The notes under the pieces are model-generated. The model was given only the letters and a program-made list of their open reading frames with translations. It searched no databases and was not told the DNA's origin. Below are positions 35,710 to 44,762 of a stretch of DNA of 64,000 nucleotides, piece by piece. The translations under genes and the position numbers were made by a program. Origin of the DNA: Nocardia huaxiensis. Lineage in GTDB: Bacteria > Actinomycetota > Actinomycetes > Mycobacteriales > Mycobacteriaceae. The stretch covers positions 3,968,001-4,032,000 of the forward strand of contig NZ_CP059399.1 of NCBI RefSeq assembly GCF_013744875.1, in the 5' to 3' direction. Position 1 is the first letter of the stretch; every line of letters begins with the position of its first letter.

Positions 35710-36437
35710 AGCTTTTCTCCCTTACGGATCAGGGCGAGGAAGGCGTTCTCGAGGCTGGATTCGCCGGTGTCGGAACGCAATTGGCCGGGGCTGAGCTGGG
35801 CCAGCAGGTGGCCGTCGCGCATGAGCAGCAGCCGGTCGCAGTGTTCGGCCTCGTCCATGACGTGACTGGACACCAGCAGGGTGCGGCCCTGCGCGGCCAG
35901 GGCGTGGAACTGCTCCCACAGATCCGCGCGCAGCACCGGATCCAATCCGACGGTGGGCTCGTCGAGCACCAGCAGCTCCGGATCGGCCACCAGCGCGCAG
36001 GCCAGCGAGACTCGGGTGCGCTGCCCGCCCGACAGCTCGTCGCCGCGCTGCCCGGCATGACCGCTCAAACCGACCGCGGCAATGGCGGTTTCGACATCGT
36101 CGGCCGAACATCCGTACAGCGCACCGAAATACGAGACATTGGCGTGCACGGTGAGGTCGTCGTAGATGCTCGCGGCCTGGGTCATATAGCCGACCTGCCG
36201 TCGCAGCCCGGGTGATCCGGCCTCCTCGCCGAGCACCGTCACGGTGCCGGACGCGGTGATCTGCGTGCCCACGATGCTGCGCATGAGCGTGGTCTTGCCG
36301 CAGCCTGACGGGCCCAGCAGCCCGGTGATGCTGCCGCGCGGCACGCTCAGCGAGATGTCGTGCAGCACCTGCCGCCCGCCGCGGCGGACCTCCAGATGGT
36401 CGATGGCGATGGCGGGCGGGGAAGCGGACGCCGTCAT
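35706..36437 (-). CDS. ABC transporter ATP-binding protein
   Basis: A 243-aa ATPase. Walker A is GLLGPSGCGKTTLM (about 40-53), the signature is LSGGQRTRVSLACALV (about 134-149), and Walker B is LLVLDEPTVGLD (about 154-165) followed by the switch histidine in LVSSHVMDEAEHCD. The last 20 residues (LAQLSPGQLRSDTGESSLENAFLAL) are typical of daunorubicin/Nod-type drug exporters. The ATG at 36437 lies 10 bp from the operator at 36447-36482. First gene of the exporter-TetR operon. Confidence 0.93.
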   Translation of the reverse strand: MTASASPPAIAIDHLEVRRGGRQVLHDISLSVPRGSITGLLGPSGCGKTTLMRSIVGTQITASGTVTVLGEEAGSPGLRRQVGYMTQAASIYDDLTVHANVSYFGALYGCSADDVETAIAAVGLSGHAGQRGDELSGGQRTRVSLACALVADPELLVLDEPTVGLDPVLRADLWEQFHALAAQGRTLLVSSHVMDEAEHCDRLLLMRDGHLLAQLSPGQLRSDTGESSLENAFLALIRKGEKL

Positions 36438-36446
36438 GGTCCCCTC

Positions 36447-36482
36447 AATTCATCGAGTGTTGAATTCACTACGTGATGAATT
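36447..36482. promoter_or_regulatory. TetR operator candidate (36-bp palindrome) of the ABC exporter operon
   Basis: Symmetric about the GAATTC at 36462-36467, the 18-nt arms agree at 14 of 18 positions, with outer AATTCATC and GATGAATT perfect. It lies 10 bp before the ATPase ATG and contrasts strongly in AT content with its surroundings. Its size and position suit a TetR dimer, or two dimers. Confidence 0.75.
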
Positions 36483-36509
36483 CTGCGCCGCGGGGTGGCG
36501 AGAACGCAA

Positions 36510-36536
36510 GACCCCGGCGTGAGACACGCCGGGGTC
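36510..36536 (-). terminator. Terminator hairpin after the multicopper oxidase gene
   Basis: A perfect 12-bp stem (GACCCCGGCGTG / CACGCCGGGGTC) with a 3-nt AGA loop lies 14 bp past the oxidase stop codon. It has no U-tract, which is common for actinobacterial terminators. It insulates the ABC operon promoter downstream. Confidence 0.75.
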
Positions 36537-36550
36537 CCGGTGGGGAGTGC

Positions 36551-38074
36551 TCAGTGATGGCCGCTGTGTTCCGGCGGTTTACCCGCCTGACCACCTGGTT
36601 CGATGACCACGAACTGACCCATCATGCCGAGGTCCTCGTGCCAGAGCAGGTGGCAGTGGAACATGTAGGGCGTGTCGGGGTCGGCCGGGCCGTCGAAGCG
36701 CACGGCCAGTTTCATCTCGGTGCCCGGTGGCAGGAACACGGTGTCCTTGGCTCCGCTCAGAGCTGTCGCCGGTGGCTTCCCGTTCACCTCCGCCACCGCG
36801 AACTGCAGATCGTGAATGTGGAAGTTGTGCGGCATGCCGTCGCTGTTGCGCACGGTCCACAGTTCGGTCTCGCCCCGGGTGACGGTCTCGTCGATCCGGC
36901 TCATATCCATCTCGCGCCCATTGATTTTCGCGAACTCGAGGTCGAAAGTCCGCTCCCGCACGGCATCTCGCGCGTTCGGCAACTGCGGCTCGACCAGCGT
37001 GGCGGGCAAGGCGGCCGAGGGCCGCAAGGTCGGTGCGGCCCGCAGCTGGAGGATGTCGAAGGTGTCGTCCCCGCCGGTGAAGCGCTGACCCCAGAAATCC
37101 AGTCCGGCATCGACCTTGTTGCCCCGCAACACCACTCGCTCCCCGGCCTGCATGCGCACCACGATCTCGGCGCGCTCACCCGGCGAGAGCTGAATGCGAT
37201 CCAACTGCGCGGGCCGCGCCAGCAATCCGCCGTCGGTGCCGATGAGCGCGAACCGACGGTCATCGGAGAACCCGAAGTTGTAGGTGCGCGCGGTGGAGGC
37301 ATTGACCAGCCGCAACCGCACCAGCTCGTCCCGCACCTCCCGATAGGGCGCGAGCACCCCGTTCACCATGGTCAGATCGCCGAGCACCCCGACATCGGAG
37401 AACATGCCGCGCGCGGTGTCGAACTCGCTGCCGCGAAACTTCAAGTCCTGCACGATGATCGGCAGATCGTCCACCCCGTAGGTGTGCGGCAGTGCCAGCC
37501 CGTCAGCGGCGGCATCATCGAGAACGAACATCCCCGCCAGCCCGCGCCGCACATGAGATTCGGTGGCCCCGTGCGGATGTGGGTGATACCAGAGCGTCGC
37601 CGCGGGCTGATCCACCGTCCACTCCGGTGTCCACGTCCCGCCCGCGTCCACCATCTGATGCGGCCCGCCGTCCATCTCCGCCGGCACATGCATCCCGTGC
37701 CAGTGCACCGACGACGCCTCATCGAGGGTGTTGCGCACCCGCACCCGCACCGTCTCCCCGCGCCGCGCCCGCAGCGTCGGCCCCAGGTAATCCCCGTTGA
37801 ACCCCCACGTCGAGGTCGCCTGCCCGTCCCGGAATTCCCGCTGCCCCGAACGCATTTCGAGATCGAACACCCGCGTACCGTCCGCCTCGACCCGTGATTC
37901 GGCCAGCGGCGGCACCGGCATCTCCCGATCGAAACCCACCGCCCCCACCGTGGACACATCCGTCGTCGAGTACACCCAGAAGAACCCGCCACCCACCAGC
38001 AGCGCCCCGGCCGCCAGAAAAGCGCCGAGCCAGACCAGGATTCGCCGCGCCCGCGACCTTCGCCCATTTCCCAT
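36551..38074 (-). CDS. Multicopper oxidase (CueO/CotA/bilirubin-oxidase-like)
   Basis: A 507-aa enzyme that couples substrate oxidation to O2 reduction at a four-copper centre. Copper motifs are all present: HWHGMHV (about 125-131), WYHPHPHG (about 163-170), HNFHIHDLQF (about 424-433) and HCHLLWHEDLGMM (about 478-490), with the T1 Cys and axial Met. An N-terminal membrane helix (about 13-34) after a basic stretch indicates export with membrane anchoring or a long signal. The His-rich C-terminus (PEHSGHH) may bind copper. ATG 38074 is preferred to ATG 38110. It stands alone, ending at a terminator. Roles in Cu(I) detoxification or phenol oxidation are possible. Confidence 0.92.
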   Translation of the reverse strand: MGNGRRSRARRILVWLGAFLAAGALLVGGGFFWVYSTTDVSTVGAVGFDREMPVPPLAESRVEADGTRVFDLEMRSGQREFRDGQATSTWGFNGDYLGPTLRARRGETVRVRVRNTLDEASSVHWHGMHVPAEMDGGPHQMVDAGGTWTPEWTVDQPAATLWYHPHPHGATESHVRRGLAGMFVLDDAAADGLALPHTYGVDDLPIIVQDLKFRGSEFDTARGMFSDVGVLGDLTMVNGVLAPYREVRDELVRLRLVNASTARTYNFGFSDDRRFALIGTDGGLLARPAQLDRIQLSPGERAEIVVRMQAGERVVLRGNKVDAGLDFWGQRFTGGDDTFDILQLRAAPTLRPSAALPATLVEPQLPNARDAVRERTFDLEFAKINGREMDMSRIDETVTRGETELWTVRNSDGMPHNFHIHDLQFAVAEVNGKPPATALSGAKDTVFLPPGTEMKLAVRFDGPADPDTPYMFHCHLLWHEDLGMMGQFVVIEPGGQAGKPPEHSGHH

Positions 38075-38512
38075 GCGCCGACGGTAGAGAAACCCCACCC
38101 CCACCCACATCCGGCACCGCCCCCACTTCCCACCCCAACCTCCGCCCCGCCGAGTCGGGGATTACCACGAGACGGCCCGGATCCCAGAGCCGCGCCGCCG
38201 CCTCCGCCCGCCGCTATCGAGCGTGAAGCGGCGATGTTCCCTCTCCCGTCACTCCGTCACCCCGTCATCCCCGCGTGCTTTTGGCGGGGATCCACACAGT
38301 CTGCGGCAGAACCGATTTCGGTGGATCCCGGCCAAAAGCGCGCCGGGATGACGAATGCGTGTGCACTGTCGGGGTACGTGGAAATCACGGTGGCCAGTCA
38401 TGACAAATCTCTGACGCGTCGCGTTTCGACGGCCTGTCGGCGGTCGTGGTCGTGCCGGGCCGACGACAATCGCGTTCATGACAGCCCCCGCATTCGCCCA
38501 GGCAGGCCGGCC
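38075..38512. other. Divergent intergenic region containing repeat copy 3
   Basis: 438 bp without a supported gene between the multicopper oxidase and the epimerase. It contains the palindromic repeat at 38263-38353. A GC-rich stretch before the oxidase start and about 160 bp ahead of the epimerase start should hold the promoters; none is clear by eye. Confidence 0.5.
38263..38353. repeat. Interspersed palindromic repeat, copy 3 (complete)
   Basis: Inverted arms at 38263-38295 and 38321-38353 (CGTCATCC at one end, GGGATGACG at the other) surround a 25-nt centre. The centre differs in sequence from copy 1, while the arms are conserved. Each arm also folds on itself around a GCTTTTGG core. Here it lies between divergent genes, so it is not only a terminator. 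Confidence 0.85.
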
Positions 38513-39571
38513 ATGCGCGTATTGCTGACCGGCGCGGCCGGATTCATCGGCTCGCACATTCGCGACGCCCTGGTCACGGCAGGGCACGAGGTCGTGGCCG
38601 TGGACCTGATGCTCGCCGCCGCGCACGGCCCGGACGCCACCGCACCTGCCGGTATCGACCAGGTCGATGTGCGCGATCCCGCGGCCCTGGACGGCTGCCT
38701 GCGCGGCATCGACGCGGTGTGTCACCAGGCCGCCGTGGTGGGTGCGGGCGTCAGCGCCCAGGACGCTCCCGCGTACGCCAGCCACAATGATCTCGGCACC
38801 GCTGTCCTGCTGGCCGCCATGGAGCGCGCGAAATGCCGGCGGCTGGTTCTCGCCTCGTCCATGGTGGTCTACGGCGAAGGCCGATACCTCGACTCCCGGG
38901 GTGTGGAAGTGGTGCCCGGCCCCCGCGGCGCCGACGATCTCCAAGCGGGCCGCTTCGATCATCGAGATCCCGCGGGCGCGCCGCTGACGTGGGCTGCGAT
39001 CGACGAGGACGCCCCGCTGCGCCCGCGCAGCCTCTACGCGGCGAGCAAAGCCGCACAGGAGCATTACGCCGCCGCGTGGGTCGCCGCGACCGGCGGCACC
39101 GTCACGGCCCTGCGCTACCACAATGTCTACGGCGATGACATGCCCAAGGACACACCCTATTCCGGGGTGGCGGCGATATTCCGGTCCGCGCTGGAGGCAG
39201 GCGAATCGCCGCGCGTCTTCGAGGACGGCTGCCAGGCAAGGGATTTCGTTCATGTGCGAGATATCGCCGCCGCCAATCTCGCCGCGCTCGAACAACCGCT
39301 CTCCGGATTTGTGCCGCTGAATATCGCCTCCGGTCACCCCATCACGGTGGGTGAGGTCGCGTCTGTGCTGGCCGCCGCCCACGACGGAAAGCAGCCCGTC
39401 GTGACCGGTGAGTATCGCTCGGGCGATGTCCGCCACATCGTAGCCAGCCCGGAAAGAGCCCACCGCACATTGGGTTTCGCCGCAGCCATCGAACCTCGCG
39501 ACGGCCTGGCCGCATTCGCGTTCGCCCCGCTGCGGGCTACCGCCGGCGGTGACGCTCCGGCCTGGCGCTGA
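38513..39571 (+). CDS. NAD-dependent nucleotide-sugar epimerase/dehydratase
   Basis: A 352-aa extended short-chain dehydrogenase. MRVLLTGAAGFIGSHI at the N-terminus is the TGxxGFIG NAD motif. SSMVVYGEG (about 118-126) gives the catalytic Ser region and YAASKAAQEHY (about 177-187) holds the YxxxK pair, although read as LYAASK. The sugar-nucleotide side has RYHNVYGDDMPKDTPYSGVA and ARDFVHVRDIAAANL. The ATG at 38513 aligns with the family start. In this conserved actinobacterial block (epimerase, two-component system, GT2, DUF2064, Moco protein) its product is probably used for a cell-envelope glycan. The exact sugar is unknown. Confidence 0.88.
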   Translation: MRVLLTGAAGFIGSHIRDALVTAGHEVVAVDLMLAAAHGPDATAPAGIDQVDVRDPAALDGCLRGIDAVCHQAAVVGAGVSAQDAPAYASHNDLGTAVLLAAMERAKCRRLVLASSMVVYGEGRYLDSRGVEVVPGPRGADDLQAGRFDHRDPAGAPLTWAAIDEDAPLRPRSLYAASKAAQEHYAAAWVAATGGTVTALRYHNVYGDDMPKDTPYSGVAAIFRSALEAGESPRVFEDGCQARDFVHVRDIAAANLAALEQPLSGFVPLNIASGHPITVGEVASVLAAAHDGKQPVVTGEYRSGDVRHIVASPERAHRTLGFAAAIEPRDGLAAFAFAPLRATAGGDAPAWR

Positions 39572-39595
39572 GCGTGTCGGGCCGATCGGGGCACG

Positions 39596-40633
39596 TTACG
39601 CGGAGACCTGCTGAGCAGGCGGCAGCGGCAGGGTGATTTCGAATCGTGCTCCCGCGGTGTGGTTCTCGACGCGGATGTCGCCGCTGTGGGCTGCGATCAG
39701 CCCGGCGGCGATGGCCAGGCCCATGCCGCTGCTGCTGCCCAGCTCGGCCGCGCCGGGGGAGCGGGCCGAGCTGCCGCGGTAGGCGACTTCGAAGATGCGG
39801 GGGAGGTCCTTGGCGGCGACGCCGGGTCCGGTGTCGTCGACGCGGGCCCAGGCGTGGCCGTCGGTGATTCCGGAGGAGATGTCGATGCGGCCGCCCGGCG
39901 GGGTGTGGGCGATGGCGTTGACGACCAGGTTGGTGAGGACTCGGCCGAGGGCACGGTCATTGCCCGCCACCATGATTCGATTCTCGGGCTGCTGGGCGGT
40001 GAGGGTGATGCGGGCGCGCAGGGCGGTGGGCTGGTTGGCGGCGAGCACCTCGTCGACGAGTTCGCGCAGATCCAGTGGTTCCAGTTCCAGCCGCAACGCG
40101 CCGGAGTTGATCTTCGACATCTCGAAGAGGTCGTCCACCATGGCCGAGAGCCGATGCGTATCGCGCACAATGCCATCCGCGTACCGCTTCACATCCCGGG
40201 GCTGATCCACCACCCCGTCCGCGAGCGCCTCCGCCATGGCGCGAATGCCGGCCAGGGGAGTGCGCAGGTCGTGGCTCACCCAGGCCACCAGTTCGCGCCG
40301 GGATTGTTCGGCGGCGCGCTCCTTGTCGCGCATCTGCCGCTCCCACACCGTGGCCCGCGCCTGTTCGCGACCGAGCAGGATCGCGGCGGGCACCGTCACC
40401 GCGGTCACCACCGCCAGCACGACGGCGGTGCGCTCGAATTCGTCGCCGAACATGAGACCGCTCACCGCGACCACCCCGGCCAGCGTCGCCAGCGTCGGAA
40501 TCAATACCAGCACAGCCATACTCGTGGTCATGGCCCGGCCGCGGGTGTAGCGCAGCAGCAGCGCGCCGACCAGCACCACCGGCACCGATCCCGCCAGCGC
40601 GTACCCGACCAGCCCGGTGGTGTCAGTCGGCAC
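39596..40633 (-). CDS. Sensor histidine kinase
   Basis: A 345-aa membrane kinase. Three hydrophobic helices (about 8-28, 37-60, 69-88) form a short sensor without a large extracellular domain. The dimerisation box has H121 in [19 protein letters not shown]. The ATPase domain shows the N box ([15 protein letters not shown]), G1 (VDDTGPGVA) and G2 ([16 protein letters not shown]). GTG start at 40633 overlaps the response-regulator stop by 11 bp, so they form one unit. The stimulus is likely sensed in the membrane; target genes may be the adjacent envelope genes. Confidence 0.92.
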   Translation of the reverse strand: MPTDTTGLVGYALAGSVPVVLVGALLLRYTRGRAMTTSMAVLVLIPTLATLAGVVAVSGLMFGDEFERTAVVLAVVTAVTVPAAILLGREQARATVWERQMRDKERAAEQSRRELVAWVSHDLRTPLAGIRAMAEALADGVVDQPRDVKRYADGIVRDTHRLSAMVDDLFEMSKINSGALRLELEPLDLRELVDEVLAANQPTALRARITLTAQQPENRIMVAGNDRALGRVLTNLVVNAIAHTPPGGRIDISSGITDGHAWARVDDTGPGVAAKDLPRIFEVAYRGSSARSPGAAELGSSSGMGLAIAAGLIAAHSGDIRVENHTAGARFEITLPLPPAQQVSA

Positions 40634-41321
40634 CGTCGTCTCCCGTCGTGGACTCCACTCGGCCCCAGGCGTACCCGCGCCCCCAGACGGTTTCGATCCG
40701 GTGGGCCGCGCCCAGTTTGGCGCGCAACCGCTTGATGTGCACGGTCACCGTGGACAGATCCCCGAAACTCCACCCCCACACCTCGGCCAGCAGTTCGGTG
40801 CGGCTGAACACCCGCCGCTGGTGCGCGAGCAGGAAGGCGAGCAGATCGAATTCGCGCGCCGTCAACTCCACCGGTGTTCCCGCGACCAGCACCGCACGTG
40901 CCGCCTTCCGCAATTCCACGTCATCGCCGCGCAGCACCTCCTCCACGGCGGGTGCGGGCCGGGCCCGCCGCAGCACCGACGCCACCCGCAGGGCCAGTTC
41001 CCGTGGGCTGAACGGCTTGGTCACGTAATCGTCGGCCCCCGACTGCAATCCGATGACCCGATCGTCCTCCTCGCCGAGCGCCGTGAGCAGAATGATCGGC
41101 ATATCCGCGTGTGGCCCCGACCGCACCTGCCGGCACAGTTCGATCCCGTCCGGCGCGGGCATCATCACATCCAGGATCGCCAGCGCGATCTCATTGCGCG
41201 CCAGCACTTCCGCCGTCGCGGGCCCGTCCGCGGTCTCCACCACGGTCAACCCGTCCCGCTCCAGATACCGGCGCACCACCTCGCGGACCACCGGATCGTC
41301 ATCGGCCACCAGAATGCGCAT
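40623..41321 (-). CDS. OmpR-family response regulator
   Basis: A 232-aa two-domain regulator. The receiver has the acidic pocket DDD (7-9), phospho-acceptor D51 ([10 protein letters not shown]) and K near 100 (DDYVTKPF). The winged helix (about 130-225) ends with the [13 protein letters not shown] and VWGRGYAWG stretches of OmpR/PhoB proteins. Start ATG at 41321 ([10 protein letters not shown]). It lies 5 bp downstream of a membrane-protein gene and overlaps the kinase gene, so the three are one operon. Confidence 0.94.
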   Translation of the reverse strand: MRILVADDDPVVREVVRRYLERDGLTVVETADGPATAEVLARNEIALAILDVMMPAPDGIELCRQVRSGPHADMPIILLTALGEEDDRVIGLQSGADDYVTKPFSPRELALRVASVLRRARPAPAVEEVLRGDDVELRKAARAVLVAGTPVELTAREFDLLAFLLAHQRRVFSRTELLAEVWGWSFGDLSTVTVHIKRLRAKLGAAHRIETVWGRGYAWGRVESTTGDDGAD

Positions 41322-41326
41322 GGTCC

Positions 41327-43009
41327 TCACCAATTCGTCAGAACAAAATGATTGATCAACAGTGCCCCCGCGGCCTGCACCCCCAGCCACACCCGCGCGT
41401 CCCCGCGCGTGAGCAGCCCGGTGCCCGCCGCCACCCACACCCCGAACGGCAGCCAAATCCGTTCCGTCTCAGCCTTACTCAAGCCACTGGCATCTGCGAG
41501 CAGAATCGCCCCCACCCCCGCCGCCGCGAGCAACGCCGCCGGATCCACCACCGCCCGCCACCGCGCGAGACCGTCCCGGCCCGCCTCGACCATGCGTTGA
41601 CCGCCGCTTGCCGAGGGGTTCTTCGTCGCGGAGGGCTGCGATTCGGTGGACGCTTCGTGCGTCGATGTGGCGGTGACGACGGCGCGCCGATCATACGAGA
41701 CCGCGTCGGCGGCAACGGCATTCGGGGTTTTCGGCTCGTCCGGGGCGGCGCGGGCCGTGCGGGCGTGCGGCTCGGGGGACGTGTCCTCGGCCGTGATCGT
41801 GTGCGAGGGGGTGTCGGCACTGTATGCATCGCGGTAGGCGTCGGCGGTGTCGCGCGGGCGCGGCGGTGACCACAATGCCGTGAGATGGAGACCGCGTAGC
41901 ACGCGGGGCAGGGCGGCCGCGCCGGCGAGGCCGACCGCGCACACGGTCGCGGCGAGGTTCGCCCAGACCCAGTAGGAGTACGGGCGCTCGCTGGCGATGC
42001 CCTGGTAATACCGTTGCACTACAAGGTGATAGCCGTCCAGCCACCAGAACCCGGCGAATGCGAAGAGGGCGACCACCGCAAGCGCGCCGAGCACGGCGGG
42101 CAGCAGTGGGCGGAAGCTGCGGGCCGTCAGGACCGCGAGTGCGGGGACCGCCATCAGCACCATGCCGTAGCTCAGAAACAGCCCGAAGCCGAACGCGATG
42201 CCCGCGGCGACGGCCGCGAGCACCCACCCCTCCCATTGCCGGGTCGCGACGGCCAGTGCGGCCACAGCCCAGGCCGTGACGCCGGTGAACAGGGCGTCCG
42301 CCGACACCGCCAGCCAGATCGCGGCCGGGGTGAGGGCGAGGAAAGGCGCTGCGGCGCGGGCGGTTTCCACCGCGCCCAGCGCGCGCAAGGTCACGAGCAC
42401 GGCCGCGGCGGCGCTGCTGCCGCCGAGCAGGCAGAGCAGTCCGGCCCATGCGCCGCCGCCGAGTCCGAGGCGGTCCAGCAGCACGAACGCCAGCAGCGCG
42501 CCCGGAGGGTGTCCGGAGACGTGGGTGGTCCAGGAATCCGGCTGGAAATCCAGGATGCGGCCGGAGAATCCGCGCACCATGGCCCCGATGTCGTGGACGA
42601 CGCCGACCTCGTGGAGGTATTCGTCGCGGGTGGTGAGCCGTCCGGCGAAGCCGCGCTGCCAGCCGTCCACCATGGCCAGGGCGAACGCCCACGCCGCCGC
42701 CGTCAGCCAGGTCGCGCCCAGTAGTTGCCGCCACGGCAGGCGGCGCGCGGCGATCGGACCGCAGGCGACGACCGCGACCGCGATCCCGAGAGCCGGGCCG
42801 GTGCCCCAGCCGATATGCGGCAGCCAGGTCCCGAACAGCGGCGCGGCCCCCGCGTACAACCGGCTGCGCCACGGTTCGCCCATTATTCGCGGAACAGTGA
42901 CGGCCAGCGCGACCAGCAGGACCGCGCCCGCGGCCCAGCGCACCTCGGCCCGGCGCGTCAGGCCACGCGCCTCGAGAGTCGGGAGAGTGTTCCGCACGAA
43001 TCCCAACAC
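41327..43009 (-). CDS. Polytopic membrane protein, GT-C/mannosyltransferase-like
   Basis: A 560-aa integral membrane protein with roughly 12 helices. The extracytoplasmic loop between early helices has FQPDSWTTHVSGHPPGALL (about 156-174), where S-G-H-P-P-G is a motif of actinobacterial polyprenyl-linked glycosyltransferases. A hydrophilic, Pro/Thr/Ala-rich insert (about 385-460) splits the last helices and looks disordered. GTG start at 43009 (VLGFVRNTLP). It heads the operon with the response regulator (5 bp) and kinase, and is divergent from the GT2 gene at 43123. The GT2 gene may make its lipid-linked donor. Confidence 0.75.
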   Translation of the reverse strand: MLGFVRNTLPTLEARGLTRRAEVRWAAGAVLLVALAVTVPRIMGEPWRSRLYAGAAPLFGTWLPHIGWGTGPALGIAVAVVACGPIAARRLPWRQLLGATWLTAAAWAFALAMVDGWQRGFAGRLTTRDEYLHEVGVVHDIGAMVRGFSGRILDFQPDSWTTHVSGHPPGALLAFVLLDRLGLGGGAWAGLLCLLGGSSAAAAVLVTLRALGAVETARAAAPFLALTPAAIWLAVSADALFTGVTAWAVAALAVATRQWEGWVLAAVAAGIAFGFGLFLSYGMVLMAVPALAVLTARSFRPLLPAVLGALAVVALFAFAGFWWLDGYHLVVQRYYQGIASERPYSYWVWANLAATVCAVGLAGAAALPRVLRGLHLTALWSPPRPRDTADAYRDAYSADTPSHTITAEDTSPEPHARTARAAPDEPKTPNAVAADAVSYDRRAVVTATSTHEASTESQPSATKNPSASGGQRMVEAGRDGLARWRAVVDPAALLAAAGVGAILLADASGLSKAETERIWLPFGVWVAAGTGLLTRGDARVWLGVQAAGALLINHFVLTNW

Positions 43010-43122
43010 TAGGCCGCCGCCCCGCGTTTTCCCCCTGAACTGGGCGTCCGCACCGCGCCCGTCATACTTTCGTCATCCGTGTCGGGGGTTCCGAACAGGC
43101 TCATCGGCCCTACGGTCGAGCC

Positions 43123-43788
43123 GTGACCGAATCGAACGAGGAATCCGGCGTCACGGTCGTGATCCCGTGTCGCGATGAAGCCGGCGCCCTGCCGGGCGTA
43201 CTTTCGGCAATCCCCTCCGGCTATCGGGTGATCGTGGTGGACAACGGTTCCACCGACAGCACCGCCGCCGTCGCTCGCGCCGCCGGCGCCACCGTCGTCC
43301 CCGAACCCGTGCCCGGCTACGGCAGCGCGGTGCACACCGGAATTCTGGCCGCCCGCACCGGGATCGTCGCCGTCCTGGACGGTGACGGCTCCATGGACCC
43401 GCGCGAACTCCCCACTCTCGTAGCCGAATTGGCCCCGGACATCGACATGGTCGTCGGCCGCCGCCGCCCCGCCGCGTCCTCCGCCTGGCCCTGGCACGCC
43501 CGCCTCGGCAACCTGCTCGTCGCCCTGCGCCTGCGCCGCCGCTACGGCCTGCCCGTCCACGATGTCGCTGCCATGCGTGTCACCCACCGCGACCGTCTGC
43601 TGGCCCTCGGCCCCCTGCACCCCCGCTCCGGCTACCCCCTCGCCCTCCTGGTCGCCGCCGCCGGCGCGGGCTGGCGCCTGATCGAACGCGACATCACCTA
43701 CCGCCCGAGAACCCATGGCGCATCCAAGGTTTCCGGCTCACTGCGCGGCACGCTCCGCGCCGCCAAGGACTTCTGGAGTGTCCGATGA
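43123..43788 (+). CDS. Family 2 glycosyltransferase (polyprenyl-phosphate sugar synthase-like, soluble)
   Basis: A 221-aa GT2 enzyme. VTVVIPCRDEAGALPGVL (10-27) starts the fold, IVVDNGSTDST (37-47) binds the nucleotide, VLDGDGSMDP (83-92) is the DxD-like metal site, and GYPLALLVAAAGAGWRLIE the acceptor helix. There are no C-terminal membrane helices, as in DPM1-type enzymes. GTG start at 43123; its 3' end overlaps the next gene by 4 bp. First gene of a plus-strand run reaching 47078. Confidence 0.88.
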   Translation: MTESNEESGVTVVIPCRDEAGALPGVLSAIPSGYRVIVVDNGSTDSTAAVARAAGATVVPEPVPGYGSAVHTGILAARTGIVAVLDGDGSMDPRELPTLVAELAPDIDMVVGRRRPAASSAWPWHARLGNLLVALRLRRRYGLPVHDVAAMRVTHRDRLLALGPLHPRSGYPLALLVAAAGAGWRLIERDITYRPRTHGASKVSGSLRGTLRAAKDFWSVR

Positions 43789-44762
43789 CCCAGCATCCTG
43801 GCACCGACTCCGCCGCCGCGCCGCACCTCGCGGCCGCCGTGACACCGCTCGCCCTGCAGGCGCCGCTCGCCGGGCCAGCGCACGCCCCACAGCAGGGCGT
43901 TGGCGCGAGGCGGACTTCGCCGGTCAACGCCCACCACTCAGAGTGTCTTCCTGCGGGCGCTGTCGATGACGCCAGGCGATCAGCGGATCCCGCCGTACGG
44001 TCCGTCGTGGACGTGACCCTGGTCGTGATCGCCAAGGCGCCCATTGCCGGTTTCGCCAAAACTCGCCTGACACCACCCTTTTCGCCGAGCGAGGCCGCTG
44101 AACTGGCCGCCGCAGCGCTGCTCGATACGCTGGATTCGGTCCGTGCGGCCCCGGTCCGGAACCGGGTGGTGGCATGGACCGGAGATCTCGCGCACGCCGC
44201 GAAGTCCGAGGAAATCGCCACGGCGCTACGGGATTTCGTGGTGATCCCGCAACGCGGCGACGACTTCGCCCGGCGGCTGGTCCAGGCGCACGCGGACGCG
44301 GGCGCACTGGGTTGCCCGATTCTCCAGATCGGCATGGACACACCGCAGTTGACGGCCGCCGACCTCACCGCTGCGGCGAGTCGCCTGGTGCGAACCGGCG
44401 ACACTGTTCTCGGCCCCGCCGCGGACGGCGGCTGGTGGGCGCTGGGTGTGACCGACCCGCACGCGGCCCGGGTGCTCGCGGATGTACCCATGTCTACCCC
44501 GAGGACCGGTGTACTGACTCGGGAAGCCTTGCGCGCCAGCGGATATCGCGTCCACAACCTGTCGGTCCACACCGATGTCGACACGTATCCCGACGCACTC
44601 GAGGTGGCAGCGAAGGCGACCGGTCGTTTCGCTGACCTCGTGCGGCGTCACACCGCCGAAGGGCGGCATCCGAACGGAAGCGGACCGGCGGATCGCCCGC
44701 GTCCGGCGCTCGCGTCATACGGTGCCCGCACGCCGGAACCTGAACCAGTGAGTCGAGCATGA
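43785..44762 (+). CDS. DUF2064/TIGR04282-type glycosyltransferase-like protein with N-terminal extension
   Basis: A 325-aa protein. The core (about 75-290) is the nucleotidyl/glycosyltransferase-A-like fold of DUF2064: VVIAKAPIAGFAKTRLTPPF (about 79-98), ILQIGMDTPQLTAADL (about 182-197) and GPAADGGWWALGV (about 209-221). The first 74 residues are low-complexity, Ala/Pro/His-rich and unlike the family, while ATGA coupling to the preceding gene supports start 43785. A GTG at 44007 would give a normal-length protein. In this block the family is thought to work on sugar nucleotides; no substrate is established. Overlaps the Moco gene by 4 bp. Confidence 0.78.
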   Translation: MTQHPGTDSAAAPHLAAAVTPLALQAPLAGPAHAPQQGVGARRTSPVNAHHSECLPAGAVDDARRSADPAVRSVVDVTLVVIAKAPIAGFAKTRLTPPFSPSEAAELAAAALLDTLDSVRAAPVRNRVVAWTGDLAHAAKSEEIATALRDFVVIPQRGDDFARRLVQAHADAGALGCPILQIGMDTPQLTAADLTAAASRLVRTGDTVLGPAADGGWWALGVTDPHAARVLADVPMSTPRTGVLTREALRASGYRVHNLSVHTDVDTYPDALEVAAKATGRFADLVRRHTAEGRHPNGSGPADRPRPALASYGARTPEPEPVSRA

